A DNA stretch of 64,000 bases from Shiraia sp. slf14 (taxonomy: Eukaryota; Ascomycota; Dothideomycetes; Pleosporales; Shiraiaceae), in the NCBI GenBank assembly GCA_000498155.1, contig AXZN01000045.1, positions 124,001 to 188,000 on the forward strand. Reading direction: 5' to 3'. Position numbers and translations under genes: made by a program. Position 1 is the first letter of the stretch. Each line of letters opens with the position of its first letter. The notes under the pieces were generated by a model, which made no database searches, had not been told where the DNA came from, and worked only from the letters and a program-made list of their open reading frames with translations. Below are positions 44,958 to 56,544 of this stretch, piece after piece.

Positions 44958-45613
44958 AAGGGGTTTCCACTTTTTTCCGACTGCATGCATCTGGATGTTA
45001 CCTCGCATGTGCTACCATGGATGGAGAGATATTTACACCTACTTCAACATCATTGCGATACCTAGGGACAAAGACTCAAGAGCCTCCACGAAGAATCGTC
45101 TTCTCAGACCAACACACAATGTCTGAATGGCTAGGGGAGGAAATCAGGACGAATTCTGGAGATATTCTAAGACTACGATGTGCTTACCCATTTTACGGTT
45201 TGCCTATCATGGAGCACGTCTTGAGAAACCAGTCTAACCGCCGGTCAGCAGATTCTACCATCGGCCACCAGTTGTATAATATGTACAATCGAATAGCTAA
45301 GTTTTAGCTACGCAGATATCGGTGGTGTAATAGTAGATAGCTGCAGTAGGTGCAGCACTATAACAGTGTATATATCATGAATGAAAAGTCGTAAACATAG
45401 CATCTGATCCTTTTGACGTATTTGATATGTACAATTCTTTGATTTAGTTAAGATTTTCGTAAAGAAAGTTGGAATTGGATAGCTGCCACAGATCTGGACG
45501 GCGGGAGATCGACAAGACTAGTGCCTATCTTGGTAAAGCTCCATCGCAGACATTCGCAGCTTTTGACTCCCCACACTCAAGTGCATGCACTTTAGCTTTC
45601 ACTTTGACATGTT
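44958..45613. other. Intergenic, no gene seen
   Basis: 656 bases. A 117-codon plus ORF begins at the stop of the preceding gene (44954-45307) but shows no family features. Presumed 3' UTR and DUS2 promoter. Confidence 0.4.
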
Positions 45614-46957
45614 ATGCTACGCTCTCTCTCCACTACAATAACACGAGCCATGGCTGCTGCGACACCTACTCCAGCACGCGTTCCCATTCCTAAGAATGGC
45701 GTCGACTACCGAGGCAAAGTCGTCCTTGCGCCTATGGTGCGCTCAGGCGAATTGCCTTCCCGCCTGCTCGCCCTCAAGTACGGCGCAGACTTGGTATGGG
45801 GTCCCGAAACGATCGATCGCGCAATCATCGGCACAACAAGACGTTTAAATCCGCATACGTCGACTCTCGAATGGTCGCGCCTCCCTACATCCAAAATCAA
45901 GAACCCCACCTTGGACCCAGAGAACCGCGAGAGCGTAATTTACAGGATACACCCAGAGCTAGAGAAGGGAAAGTTGATATATCAGATGGGGACGGCGAAT
46001 CCAGAGCTGGCAGTAGAGGCAGCTAAGATGGTTGCTGCAGACGTGGCGGGCATTGATGTAAATTCAGGCTGTCCAAAGCCATTCTCTACTGCAGGCGGTA
46101 TGGGCGCAGCATTGCTCAAGACACCTGATTTACTGTGCAATATTCTCACCAGTTTGGTGGAGGAAGTGGGCAAGCCGTACGAGATTGGTATCTCCGTCAA
46201 GATCAGGATTCTTGACAACCCAGAAGACACTGCAACATTGGTCAAGAGATTAGTTCGCACAGGTATCACAGGCCTCACAGTTCATTGTAGAACAACACCT
46301 ATGAGGCCTCGGGAGAGGGCCATACGGGATCAACTCAAGATGATCGGCGACATTTGCAGAGAGGCAGGCGTTGCATGTGTAATGAATGGAGACGTCACAT
46401 CGCGCGCTGAAGCGCTAAAGCTCATGGAAGAGTTCAACGTAGACGGCGCCATGATCGCCACTGAAGCAGAAAAGAACCCAAGTTGCTTCCGACCCGAGGC
46501 CGAAGGCGGTCCCCACGAATGGAAATCCCAATGGAAAACAGTCGTTATCGAATACCTCCGTTTTGCTCTTCAAATCGAGAACAGATGGGGCAACACAAAG
46601 TACCTCCTAGGCCAAATGATCCCCGGACGAGAGAAAGCATACCAAGCCATGAACAGCGCAAAATGCTACACAGACCTCGTTACTGGCCTCCGCCTTTCCG
46701 ACGTTGAGGGCATGCTCGAACATGCCAAAACCGTAGATGAGCACCTTGGTCTCCCACAGGAGACTCGCGAGGCCAAGAAAGCAAGGCTCAAGGAAGCCAA
46801 TAAACAAAATCCTCAGGCTCAGAAACCCAAGGAGAAAAGAAAAGATATCAGCGAAGAAGAATCACAAGCTAAACGTGTGAAAGGCTCGGAGGTTGTTCCT
46901 GAACCTCAGGTTGTGCAGCAGATTGAGGTTCCTGCTCCTGCCGCTCTGAGCGTTTAG
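45614..46957 (+). CDS. SMM1: tRNA-dihydrouridine(20) synthase, DUS2/SMM1-type
   Basis: Flavin enzyme reducing U20 of tRNAs; intronless, 447 residues. FMN-barrel start NGVDYRGKVVLAPMVRSGEL, then LKYGADLVWGPETID typical of Dus2, the catalytic Cys in DVNSGCPKPFSTAGGMG, SVKIRILDNPEDT, and HCRTTPMRPRE. The C terminus is a Lys/Gln-rich tail with a bipartite-like basic cluster (KEKRKDISEEESQAKRVKG). The first 12 residues (MLRSLSTTITRA) look like a weak mitochondrial leader; an internal start at 45650 would give the cytosolic/nuclear form. Confidence 0.95.
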   Translation: MLRSLSTTITRAMAAATPTPARVPIPKNGVDYRGKVVLAPMVRSGELPSRLLALKYGADLVWGPETIDRAIIGTTRRLNPHTSTLEWSRLPTSKIKNPTLDPENRESVIYRIHPELEKGKLIYQMGTANPELAVEAAKMVAADVAGIDVNSGCPKPFSTAGGMGAALLKTPDLLCNILTSLVEEVGKPYEIGISVKIRILDNPEDTATLVKRLVRTGITGLTVHCRTTPMRPRERAIRDQLKMIGDICREAGVACVMNGDVTSRAEALKLMEEFNVDGAMIATEAEKNPSCFRPEAEGGPHEWKSQWKTVVIEYLRFALQIENRWGNTKYLLGQMIPGREKAYQAMNSAKCYTDLVTGLRLSDVEGMLEHAKTVDEHLGLPQETREAKKARLKEANKQNPQAQKPKEKRKDISEEESQAKRVKGSEVVPEPQVVQQIEVPAPAALSV

Positions 46958-47335
46958 ACTTTGTTATGTCTCAGCTGATGGCGCAACATGTGAATATGCA
47001 TTGGAATGGTACATGGGAATTGATCTTTGTTTTGGGCATTTACAGGAGCGCAAGGAGTATTGTACATTTGATTTTCGAAGGAATCTACTCATCGATGAAC
47101 TGCTTGATTTGTCATTCTACTCCCAATAGAACCCCCGTTTGATTATGTATTCGTGTATAACACTCCTGCGTGCATGCACGAAACATCGCTACCCGTCAAC
47201 CTAATTGTGTGGATGTCCATTATTGAACAGACTTGAACCCGTGTGATAATACAAAAACTCGAAGCGGAGAAATCCGGAAAGTTAGCACCCCTTTCCCCAA
47301 ACAAGAACCATAGTATAAACTTCACCAACCCACCA
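46958..47335. other. Intergenic, convergent 3' ends
   Basis: 378 bases between the stops of DUS2 and the HET gene. AT-rich, with no repeat or RNA gene seen. Confidence 0.45.
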
Positions 47336-49285
47336 CTACTTCCTCCTCTTCTTATGCTTAACCAACGCCCTATTCACCTCCGGCGCCACCTGCGCCAAAA
47401 CCCTAAACAAACTCTTCGACAGCGCCTTCGACACCTTCTGAAATATCGTCTTGAACAGCACTTGCGATATAATCTTCGACAAGCTCTGGAACAGCACCTG
47501 GGGGAGCTTGGACAGGCTGTGGAAGGGTGTTTTGAAAAGCACTTGGGAGAAAGCTTTGTAGAGGAGTTTTAGCAGGTTTTGCAAGAGGACTTTGCGCGCG
47601 TTGTGCGGGGTGGGAGTGGGCGGTTGGACGGGCTCGTGCCAGGTGAGGAGGCGGATGCGGGCTTCGTTGGAGGTCCAGCTTGATGAGGTTTGCAAGTGGA
47701 GGAGGCGGAAGTATATGCGGGATTTGTTGGGTAGGGTGAAGTAGGCGAGGTTGTCTTTGAAGTTTTTTTCAGGTTTGGGGAGGGGTTTTTGGCGTTGGGT
47801 GGATGCGTTTGGAGCGGTGATGGTTTCGACGTCTTTTAGGGATATGAGGTTGTGTAGATGGCTGTTGGCCTTGCTGACGTTGAGGTGGATCCTGAAAGAT
47901 GGTAGGGATGTGGATGAATCGGTAGGAGTGGCGTCGAGGAAGATGCAATCATGCCCTTCGAAGTTGAGTTCGAAAACAGAATAATGCGAGGGTAACGGGG
48001 TGGCTTCTGGGCATTTACCAAGCCTCAATGGTGACAGCTGAAATTCGCTGCTCTTATGTTCAATCCTGATGAATTCTGTTTGCCGTCGATCAGTGATTTC
48101 CACATTTGGCCAAGTAATGGAGCGACTGGGGAATTGCGATTTATCGATGTTCCCAGACAGGAAGCATATCTTTGATGTACCAGCATAAAATAGGTTTGGG
48201 TCTGGATCATCATAAAGAGGCAAACAAACGTGGCCCCTCTCTGGGTCTAAGACATTCAGAATTGCCACGTGCCCTTGTAAATTGCCTCTTTCCAAAACAG
48301 AATCCGTTGGCAGATCCTCTAGTTTGACGACAGGCAATTTGGCGATGGCCCCCTGCCTAGTCATTTTGAGGTACATATCGCCCTTCGTAAGGTTATCTGT
48401 TTCCTCGCTCAGGCGTAAATTGGCATAAGGCAACCAGACATGGCGCCTGCTCGAGGGGCATTGTAGACATTCCGTTCTTTGACAAAATTTGTATGCAGCG
48501 TCAGAGAGGAGCGACTTTGAGAGCTGCCGATTTGGTTTAGACAGAAATAAGGACTGGTCGAAGTCTTTATCATATATTGCTTGTTGAAACCTTTGAAATG
48601 CTTTCTGTCGACCTTCTCCATAGAGCATTGGTATGTTGATATCGAAGAGCCCTAGTAAGCTGTAACTTTGATCTTCTTCACGGCTTGTCTCTCGGTGTGC
48701 TGCCCAAGACAGCTTTTCCGCGGCGACGAACTCGTGCCTGATTTCGGGCCAGGAAGTTGTAAGTGCTTTCGTGGCTATACCTGTGATTTCTGCAATCTCC
48801 TGATGACGCCCCGCTCTCGATCCAATTAGTGTCCAGTCTGCAGCATAGAACTCGAGATGTCGAGGAGCGATTAACTCTTGAAGCGTCCATCCTCGATCAT
48901 ACCATTGACTCTTCCCAAAAGCCTCGCTCCAACCAGCGACCTCGTCAGGGACATCGCTCAGGTATACGTAACATAACTGAGCTTCGGCATACCAGTTGAA
49001 CATGGAATTAATGGACTCCTGGAGCTCTGCTGAACTGGACTTGTCGATACACAAGCTGTCTATCCAGACCCAATCAAGCCCATCTCTTGCTGCAAGTGCA
49101 CAAGTTCCTTGCACTTTAGGAAATCCTGGCAGGGTTCTGGCATGGCTCTTCTTGTTGCAAATTGGGCTCTTAGCGTTGGTTTCAAAAGTAAGCTCGTCGT
49201 CAGTCCATCGATGAGAGAGGATGGCATAATCTGGTGGCTTGTTGAACCATTGGAGTTCCAAGGTTCGCGTATGGAGTAGCCTCAT
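47336..49285 (-). CDS. HET-domain protein (heterokaryon incompatibility type)
   Basis: 649 residues with no intron detected. N-terminal HET domain, with the typical opening MRLLHTRTLELQWF, then YAILSHRWTDDELTFE, GLDWVWIDSLCIDKSSSAEL, NWYAEAQLCYVYLSDV and DRGWTLQELIAPRHLEFY. HET domains trigger cell death in vegetative incompatibility and share ancestry with TIR domains. The ATG at 49285 is used because conserved sequence begins there. The C-terminal ~75 residues are a series of short amphipathic units (SQVLFKTPFHSLSKL, SLSKIISQVLFKTIF, KVSKALSKSLFRVL), ending in a KHKKRRK basic tail. This tail falls in a C-rich/G-rich strand switch. Confidence 0.93.
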   Translation of the reverse strand: MRLLHTRTLELQWFNKPPDYAILSHRWTDDELTFETNAKSPICNKKSHARTLPGFPKVQGTCALAARDGLDWVWIDSLCIDKSSSAELQESINSMFNWYAEAQLCYVYLSDVPDEVAGWSEAFGKSQWYDRGWTLQELIAPRHLEFYAADWTLIGSRAGRHQEIAEITGIATKALTTSWPEIRHEFVAAEKLSWAAHRETSREEDQSYSLLGLFDINIPMLYGEGRQKAFQRFQQAIYDKDFDQSLFLSKPNRQLSKSLLSDAAYKFCQRTECLQCPSSRRHVWLPYANLRLSEETDNLTKGDMYLKMTRQGAIAKLPVVKLEDLPTDSVLERGNLQGHVAILNVLDPERGHVCLPLYDDPDPNLFYAGTSKICFLSGNIDKSQFPSRSITWPNVEITDRRQTEFIRIEHKSSEFQLSPLRLGKCPEATPLPSHYSVFELNFEGHDCIFLDATPTDSSTSLPSFRIHLNVSKANSHLHNLISLKDVETITAPNASTQRQKPLPKPEKNFKDNLAYFTLPNKSRIYFRLLHLQTSSSWTSNEARIRLLTWHEPVQPPTPTPHNARKVLLQNLLKLLYKAFSQVLFKTPFHSLSKLPQVLFQSLSKIISQVLFKTIFQKVSKALSKSLFRVLAQVAPEVNRALVKHKKRRK

Positions 49286-50065
49286 GACATGTGCGTAGCC
49301 AAGCCCCCTGAATGTCGGATTCTGTGCCCCTGGGTCGACAACATCTATCGGATCGAAGTTGGATTGATGCACAAAGCGTATGTAGGTTGTAAGTTTTGGC
49401 TTCCTCAAAAACTGTAGTGAGATGACCAGCTGAAACACATGCAATCATTGGAAAGAAGAAGTCACGCTCGCTAAGCCAATACAAGGCGCGTTCCCGTTCG
49501 TATACATCACAGCGCGCTAAGACTACCCCTCTCCACCGATGCATCTTGCTGCATGCGCGCATCGGGGGGATCAACGAACGGAACCAAGGCATATCTGCTC
49601 GTGCTAGAATAAGGTCACGGATTCATTGGAATTTCTCACATTCCGGTCAAGATTTAGACGCTGGTGCACCCGCATTATGCCCCACTCGTGTTCTAGGGGG
49701 CGAACGACAACCATATGAAGTCTCACCGGCGGCCCCAGCCTCGATGCGCGCGCCACGCGGAGGCGCAAGATGCGACATAAACGACGCGAAGCCTGGGGCA
49801 CGGTCTACGTGGCGCTCTTCTGGCCCCCTCAGTAACTCAGCTCCGCCTTCAGGCAGAGCCGCATTCGCTTGTAAAAGTCGACCGGCCGCCAGCGGGTCGT
49901 TCCATCCCTCCCGTGTTCCCCAATCCCAAGAAATCCACCGCAAATGCTTGATTGATAAGGCGATGCTTGGAAGATAGCTCTCAGTTTTTGTTTGATATTG
50001 ACTGGTTGGCATGAGTTGATCGAAGAGAAAGAGTCATCTCAGAATCACCGTGCGCCCCCTGAGCG
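49286..50065. other. Intergenic, divergent HET / CorA-like region
   Basis: 780 bases. Several overlapping ORFs on both strands have no recognisable product. No repeat or RNA gene was found. Confidence 0.4.
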
Positions 50066-51931
50066 ATGGCGAGCAATGGAGCCTCGGCTGGGATGCGGCT
50101 GTTTAGCAGGACTTCTCCAATGAGTCTGTCCAGCACAGAAAAGAGAAATTTGGCACCGAGTCCCGGACCACAGCCAGATGATAGTGTTGTGGGCTCGTGG
50201 CTCTGCGATGAGGGTAAAACCACAAACTTCTATCAAACTCAATCTCGCTCACATCACTAGGTCCATATCGAGAGTATATCGAAGCTCTCAGTGGTTCCAA
50301 TCCTGGGCTCAAGAAGCGTGATCCTAACAACAAAGAAGGACCACTGAAGAAAGGCAATGCACTCGTAGTCCTACTCGATACTACAGCAACTGGTCAACCT
50401 GACTTCACATCGCCGCCCACGGAATTCAGGTCTTCTTCAGAACTTCGCAAGCACTTCCAGCAATCTGCCAAGGATCATGATCGCCGAAGGATCTATATCA
50501 TGGAAGGGTTGGCTCCCGACTTTGTTGCGGTTATTGGCGGTGAATTTTTCATGAATCCCACTTTCTTTCAACGCCAGGAAAGAACCTGTGTTTGGAGTAA
50601 TGATGTAGGAACCATCTCCTGCAGTGTCTCGTATCACCAGAACTGACTTGTGTTATGTCATAGTTCACGCCTGTCTCGGATGCATTGCCTCAGCCGAGCT
50701 TGCTTGATCCAAGTGAGAGTTTCCACTTACAGTACTGCGAATTGAGACAATTCAACAAAGCCATTCAAAATCGTTATTACTTTTGTGAGAGAACCCGGCG
50801 CCATGTCGGTATGACTGCTCCGCGTCACAAGGAGGAAAGTACAACGGGCATTCTGAGGCGGAAGGTGAGCTGGTGGTGTCGAAAGACGGAGCGAGGAGGT
50901 TGGGACGGTACGTTTCTAGACCACCAGAACCATTGTAGATTGACTCAGAATGCTGAATGTGACCAGTCGTGATACTATGCGATCCCCAACTCCGCCACCT
51001 CTCTCCGGATCCAAAAGAGGTCGTATCTAGTAGCAACTCATTACGAGATATCAGGGATGTGCGGGATGAATTGAAAAATGGGCCATTCCAAGACGGTTAC
51101 GTTGATTTCGTTCCTGTTATGTCATACGAAGATGCCCGCTCAAAAAAGCCACATCCACATCACAGCATGCTCCGGGACCTAGTTTACTACTATCAACAAC
51201 ACTCAAATCTTATCTCCGAGGAAGAGTGGAAGAGCCCCGATAAGTCTGCACTGTTCTTGCAGAAGATTGTAGCAGCACATTATTTACAGTTGGTTGACTA
51301 CATCAAAGTCATGTTGCCGTCATTGGAGCTCAAGCTGACAACTGCATGGGTTGAAGAACAAGAGCAGTGGAAGAGCCTTCAGACCATTTCTCGCCGCTGC
51401 GGTAACTATCGAGACGACATCGAGGATTCGATGCTGAGTCTAGGTTTTGCTTTGGATGAAAAGCCCAATTCAGTAGCGAAACAAGGCACCGGCTGGAAGA
51501 ATTGCGAGAAGGATTTCCAATATGCCTACTTCCGCTTGAAGATTCTCAAAGAACGAGCAGACAACCTCACGACATCGATGACAGGTTTAGCTTCCATCGC
51601 AGGCAATCGTCAGAACTTGGAAGAAGCGAAGCGTGTTAAGCGACTCAACTTACTCGCATTGCTCTTCATTCCCCTAGCGTATACGAGTAGTCTTTTCAGC
51701 ATGCAGGACAATTACGCTCCCAACAAAGACGAGTTCTGGGTATACTGGGTGGCCGCCATTGGCGTAGTAGCTTTGACTTCATTCATCACGTTCATTATGG
51801 ATCGTGCGCTTGATGATGAAGCAAATTGGACCTGGCGACCGGTAAGATGGCTCAAGTTTTGGTATAAAGAACCTGAGACGGGGAATATCAAGAGAAAGAG
51901 TACTGGCCTGTATGATTTGGCACGCCGTTGA
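50066..51931 (+). CDS. CorA-like metal ion transporter family protein
   Basis: 566 residues. Exons are 50066-50213, 50261-50604, 50664-50907 and 50967-51931. The C-terminal fold is that of fungal CorA/Mg2+-transporter-like proteins: a long helical stretch (ERADNLTTSMTGLASI), then two membrane helices, LNLLALLFIPLAYTSSLFSM and FWVYWVAAIGVVALTSFITF. The usual GMN at the end of the first helix is replaced by SMQ, common in fungal CorA-like proteins but leaving Mg2+ transport unproven. The N-terminal half holds YCELRQFNKAIQNRYYF and VVILCDPQL. The product may be a regulatory membrane protein rather than a channel. Confidence 0.85.
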
Positions 51932-52482
51932 GTATTTGAGTTTTGCTGTTCCGTTTTACTAGCTCGCATAGCCAGCGTTAGAAAATTGTTGTAATTTCAT
52001 TGCATCATTATTTCATCCCGTCTTTTCTCATCGCTTAGCAGGAACAACTTGTGAAAGATCCGAGACTAGAAATAGGCGGCCCGACAGTCGATGTTCGGTC
52101 CGAAAGTAGTATGAAGCATTTTGTAGAACTCATTTGAAAGGAGATGCTAGAATAGGTATGGTTATGTCTGCGCATTAAGCATGGCAAAGCAACGCTTCCC
52201 TAGCAATCAAGAAACAAATCGCAAATCATTCAAGCTTTCCTCGGACCAGGTCGTTGGATGTTCCGCTCAAACTGAAATCCGGGGTACAAACCATCAATCG
52301 ACAAGGATGTATCGGCTGAATTTCGATCTACGCATATTAAGGATCCCGCTCTACCTAATTGTTTCATTTATTCCCCAGGAGCCTAGACGTCGTCGATTCA
52401 CCATCGCGAACCCTCAAAACCTATAAAGATGGAAAACCTCATAGAACAATAAAAATGTATCTACACAGAATCTTCAATCACA
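51932..52482. other. Intergenic, no gene seen
   Basis: 551 bases between the CorA-like and GH131 genes, same strand. Presumed terminator plus promoter; no clear motif. Confidence 0.45.
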
Positions 52483-53440
52483 ATGCATCTCCTCTACCTC
52501 CTCCTCTCTCTCCCCCTCCTCACATCCGCCCTCCCCCCCAAATCCCCCATAAAATGCCCCCTAATCTTCGACGGCCGCATCCCCCAAAACCTCACCCTCA
52601 CCTCCTTCGACTCAGCCTCCACCTCCCCCTTCAACCCCTCCTTCGTCAAAGGCGAAAACACAACATGGTCCTCCATCCTGCTCTTCCCAAACCACACCAC
52701 CCCCTCGCGCTTCGACGAGCCAGCCCGCCACCGCCCAATTGAAGTCACAATCGACAACCGCTCGCTCTTCCGCGCAGGCCAGAATCTGCAAACAGGCTTT
52801 CGCCGCACATGCCTGCTGTTCAAAGACGATGCTAACGACCCCGGGGCCGATCCATCTGATGCAGGCGTCGTGACGTTCCACTGGTCTGTTAAGCAGGATG
52901 CGGCGCGCAAGCTGAACCTCACGCACGAGTATATGAATGTGTGGCACGAGAAGGGGGATTATTCAGGTAACCAGTTTATGTTTGTGGGGGGCTTGGTGTT
53001 GCCTGGGGATGGGGGCAATGGCGTGGATACGGTGGAGGAGAGGGAGAAGTGGCGGGTGCAGAATGCGAAGCAGGAGTTTGTTTTTGAGGTTAGGATGGAG
53101 AGGAGGGAGTGGCAGAATTTCGGGGTGCAGTTGGATTATGGGAATGAGTAAGTTTCAATCTTGAAAGACTTGTTTGGGGGGATCTTGGGCTGATTGAGTG
53201 TGTAGTACGATTAAGGTCTTTTATTCGAAGGGGAATGAGAGGTTGAAGGCTGTTACTAAGGCTTTGCCGAATGCTAATGCTGGCGGCGGTCAGTTGCAGT
53301 TTGGCATCGCTAAGAAGCCTACTGAGACGAAGACGGTAGTGTTTGATGGATATCAAGAGTCTATTCCACTGCGGGGCGAGGGGCAGATCTATGGTGGTGT
53401 TTTTGTGGAGAAGAGTGATGGTGGATGCATTAGCTTGTAA
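52483..53440 (+). CDS. Secreted GH131 glucanase
   Basis: Glycoside hydrolase family 131 proteins are secreted fungal beta-glucanases with activity on beta-1,3/1,6- and beta-1,4-glucans. 299 residues; exons 52483-53147 and 53206-53440. Signal peptide MHLLYLLLSLPLLTSALP. Family blocks: CPLIFDGRIPQNLTLTSFD, SPFNPSFVKG, TGFRRTCLLF, FHWSVKQD, LNLTHEYMNVWHEKGDYSGNQ and the C-terminal FDGYQESIP. No cellulose-binding module. The first 300 bases are extremely C-rich on the coding strand (52501-52560: 36 C, 2 G); the part around 52981-53040 is the reverse (6 C, 32 G). Confidence 0.92.
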
Positions 53441-53698
53441 ATGTGCTTGGGGTAAAGTATACATACTTGAGGGTTCTCTAAAATTAGACTTGAGGAATGA
53501 TATAGATTAGATGTCATATTAGGTTGTGCAAGACTTTGCCGTTCAAAAAAGTGTGTGAATTGCATTTCGTTATTCTTCGTTATAGGATAGTGTACAGATT
53601 CATCAAGGCTCAAGTAGGAATTCAGGTTACTAAAAGTGGTGCTATGAAATACACCAATCAAATGAAACGCCGGAAGCCATGCTTTTTAAGACATTGTT

Positions 53699-54865
53699 CT
53701 AGTGGACCATACTCTTGCCAATCTCGCTTTGCCAGTTGTTGGCTCGCTCAAAACCATTGGAATGAGACTGATAATCCATCATGGCTTGCATAACCTCATC
53801 CCTGCTTGTGACAACGAATGGGCCATACTGCACAATGGGTTGATCTAGAGGCAGACCAGCGACGAGGATGAACCTCGATGGCTTGTCTGCGCCCTCATCG
53901 ACGTATGCTTCAATGCTGTCACCGTCCTTCTCGAATACAACATTGTGGTATTGCTCAACTGGTCGCGATTCTCCGCCAGTAGAGAAGATGGTGGTGCCCT
54001 CGAGCAGGTAAGCAAAAGCGTTCCAGCCCTTGGGCAAGGATTGCTTGACTTTGCCGCCAGGTTGAACTGTGAAATCGAGCAGCCAGATTGGAGTATATGC
54101 CAGTTCTTTCAAAGACTCAGTGTTGTATGCCTTTCCACTGATAATCTTCACGTGCACCTTGCCATCTTCTGACTTGGCGTCTGGGATTTCCTTTGCGCGC
54201 AAGTCTCGGTAACGCGGTTCGCATGACTTGAGTTCCTTGGGTAGATCAACCCACAACTGCATGCCGACATTGGCAGAGCCGTCTTCGTTTTGTCGCGGCA
54301 TTTCGGCGTGTACGATACCACGTCCAGCGGTCATGAACTGCAAGTCGCCAGCTTCAATGGTTCCCCTGTTGCCAGCAAAGTCTTCGTGGTCGACGGCGCC
54401 CGATAGGAGATATGTAACTGTTTCTTGTCCGCGGTGAGGATCTAATTATAAGTTAGTTTCTTCTTTGCAATTATAGGCGTGTATATGGTACTTACGGTCT
54501 GGGAAGCCAGCACCTGGGGGAATGGCGAAATGGTCGAGCATAAGGAATGGGCTGAAGTTCCTGAGCTTGGGTGTTCCCACACTCCTCCTCACTCGTGCGC
54601 CTGCTCCTTCAGACTGTTCAATCGCCAAAAAGGCCTTTGCGATCTTGCGAGGCGCCTTGGTGGTAAGAGGCTCGTCTGGGATGACGGGAAGGCCGCGAAA
54701 CATGGTGGTGGTGTTGGACATGCTTCTTGTGGTGTTGAGGAAGTTGCCTGTGATTGGGGTGATGTGTTTGGATAGGTTTAGGACTCGTGAGAGCATGTAC
54801 TCGTTGTTGTAGATTGCTACTGCGATTGCAATGAGGGCGATGAGGATGGATGAGAGCGTCTTCAT
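53699..54865 (-). CDS. Pirin with N-terminal hydrophobic extension
   Basis: 370-residue cupin protein; exons 54496-54865 and 53699-54441. Metal-site motifs HPHRGQETVTYLL (created at the splice junction) and AGRGIVHAEMP match the four ligands of pirins. Pirins are nuclear Fe(II)-dependent coregulators or quercetinase-like enzymes. The pirin fold begins near EQSEGAGARVRRSVG (residue ~84). The preceding extension starts with MKTLSSILIALIAIAVAIYN, a signal-anchor or leader not present in classic pirins. A start at an internal Met (MFRGLPVIPDEPL or MSNTTT) would remove it. Confidence 0.93.
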
Positions 54866-55423
54866 GGATCGAGTGGCGGGTCCTTATACGTGGGAGAATA
54901 TGAGGCACGAGAAGGTTCGAACAAAAGAAAGCCCGAGTTTATGTAACGGCTCGCCATGATGGTCGACATGGTTGCTAAGGATTTAGAAAGCGGCAACCAA
55001 GATTAGCGTAACCGCGCCAGGATTGCTTTGTAGACTCTGACCAAGCACTCACAAATCGGCAATCTGCCCTTTGCGATGACTAACTGCCGGCGCGGACTGC
55101 TTCCGGATGACGTAGCCGGGGTTCCGCGCCAAGCCCTACCTTACCAACCGTTCTCTTCTTTCACTCCGCGACCTATCATCACAAAGCTTTTTGGGTGCAC
55201 AAGCCTGCTAGTTTTAATTCTCATCGATGAATTCTATCTATCCGCGTTTGCACGTGACTTTCGACAATCTAACTCTGCTACTCTGCTTACAGCAACCGCA
55301 TAGGAACCTCTCCGGATAACTTGCCACAACTTACTTACATATCAAAGCTTTGATTGAGTTTCAATATTATGGCAGCTTTCCATTCACGCTGTCCGAAGAC
55401 CGAAAATTAATCATACTCTGTAT
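54866..55423. other. Intergenic, no gene seen
   Basis: 558 bases: pirin promoter to the left and 3' flank of the oxygenase gene to the right. A 75-codon ORF has no known features. Confidence 0.4.
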
Positions 55424-56544
55424 CTACGCCACAGTTACCTCCCCTTGCTGGACCACAGGATTAATCTTCTCCTCTTTCGCCCTCGCAGCAACCTCTTTTT
55501 TGTACCTCTCTGCCCTTCCATAGCTATCTGCATACCCATTCAGAATCGCTTGCTCGACCGTAATCGGTGGCCATTTAGGCTCTTCATCCTCCTTCCTACA
55601 ATTCGGCAAACAGTCTACCACGTAATCCGGATTCCCAGAGAAGAATACTGGAATGCTGTACCGTTCTTTACCACTCACATTGATAACTCGATGAAGATTT
55701 GAAATATACTTATCGTTACTCCATCGCATCATCAGATTTCCTAGATTCACGACGAAAGCACCAGGTGTGGGTTTAACGTCCAGCCATTCTTTAGTGGTAT
55801 AGTCGTATACTTGCAGCCCTGAAACCTTGTCTTGCAGCAAGATCGTCACGCATCCAAAGTCTGTATGTGCTCCAATTCCTCGCGTTAGTTTTGCAGGGCT
55901 GTCTGGTGGCTGGGGTGGATAATGGAGCAGCCTCATCGTTGCGACTGCGCCTTCGACGTAGTCGTTGAAAAATCCTTCGTCCAAATCTAAAGTCAAAGCC
56001 AGCACTTTCAGGATGTCCTTGGCAAGACTGACGACTTGGTTGTAATAATCGAGCGCCGCAGCTTTGAAGTCGTCCACATCAGGCAGATCAGATGCAGAAG
56101 GCCACATGTTTGGACCAGAGTTTAGCTTTTTGTTGACAAAGTATGGATGTGTAGTTGGGATCTCGTCACCAATGTAGAACCCTTCTTTAAGTTCAGGCAT
56201 GGTTCCTTCTTCGAGAATTTGCGACTTCATGAGCTCGTAGCCACGGTTCCAAGTGTTTGACGTGTCTTTGATACATTTAGTACGTCCTGGGAGTGTATTT
56301 TTCTTTGGAAATTACCTTTATTCAATTTATTCTTTTGCTCTAAACTGAGTTCGAAGAACTTCTTATTCCATTCCATGATCCGTTCTTGAAGCTCCAGTGG
56401 CACATTGTGCCCTGTGATTTGAAAGAAGCCATTATGTAGACAGCAATTTCGCACTTCGTCAACGAGTTGACCTTTCAACTTTGGATCATCTTTGTAGAAT
56501 CTGGAGAAATCGAGGATAGGGGGAGCTTCACCGATACTCGGCAT
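55424..56544 (-). CDS. 2-oxoglutarate/Fe(II)-dependent oxygenase (isopenicillin N synthase-like)
   Basis: 356 residues; exons 56316-56544 and 55424-56265. N-terminal DIOX_N domain (PILDFSRFYKDDP, HNGFFQITGHNVP), then the catalytic jelly roll. Fe ligands: His and Asp in GIGAHTDFGCVTILLQD and the distal His in NLHRVINVSG. 2OG binds the Arg of ERYSIPVFF. Fungal relatives act on alkaloids, gibberellins, thymine or flavonoids, so the substrate is not assigned. The SDR pseudogene lies directly upstream in the same orientation. Confidence 0.94.

Noticed and set aside
44954..45307. 117-codon plus ORF overlapping a stop codon
   Set aside because: Starts within the last codons of the upstream gene and has no family features.
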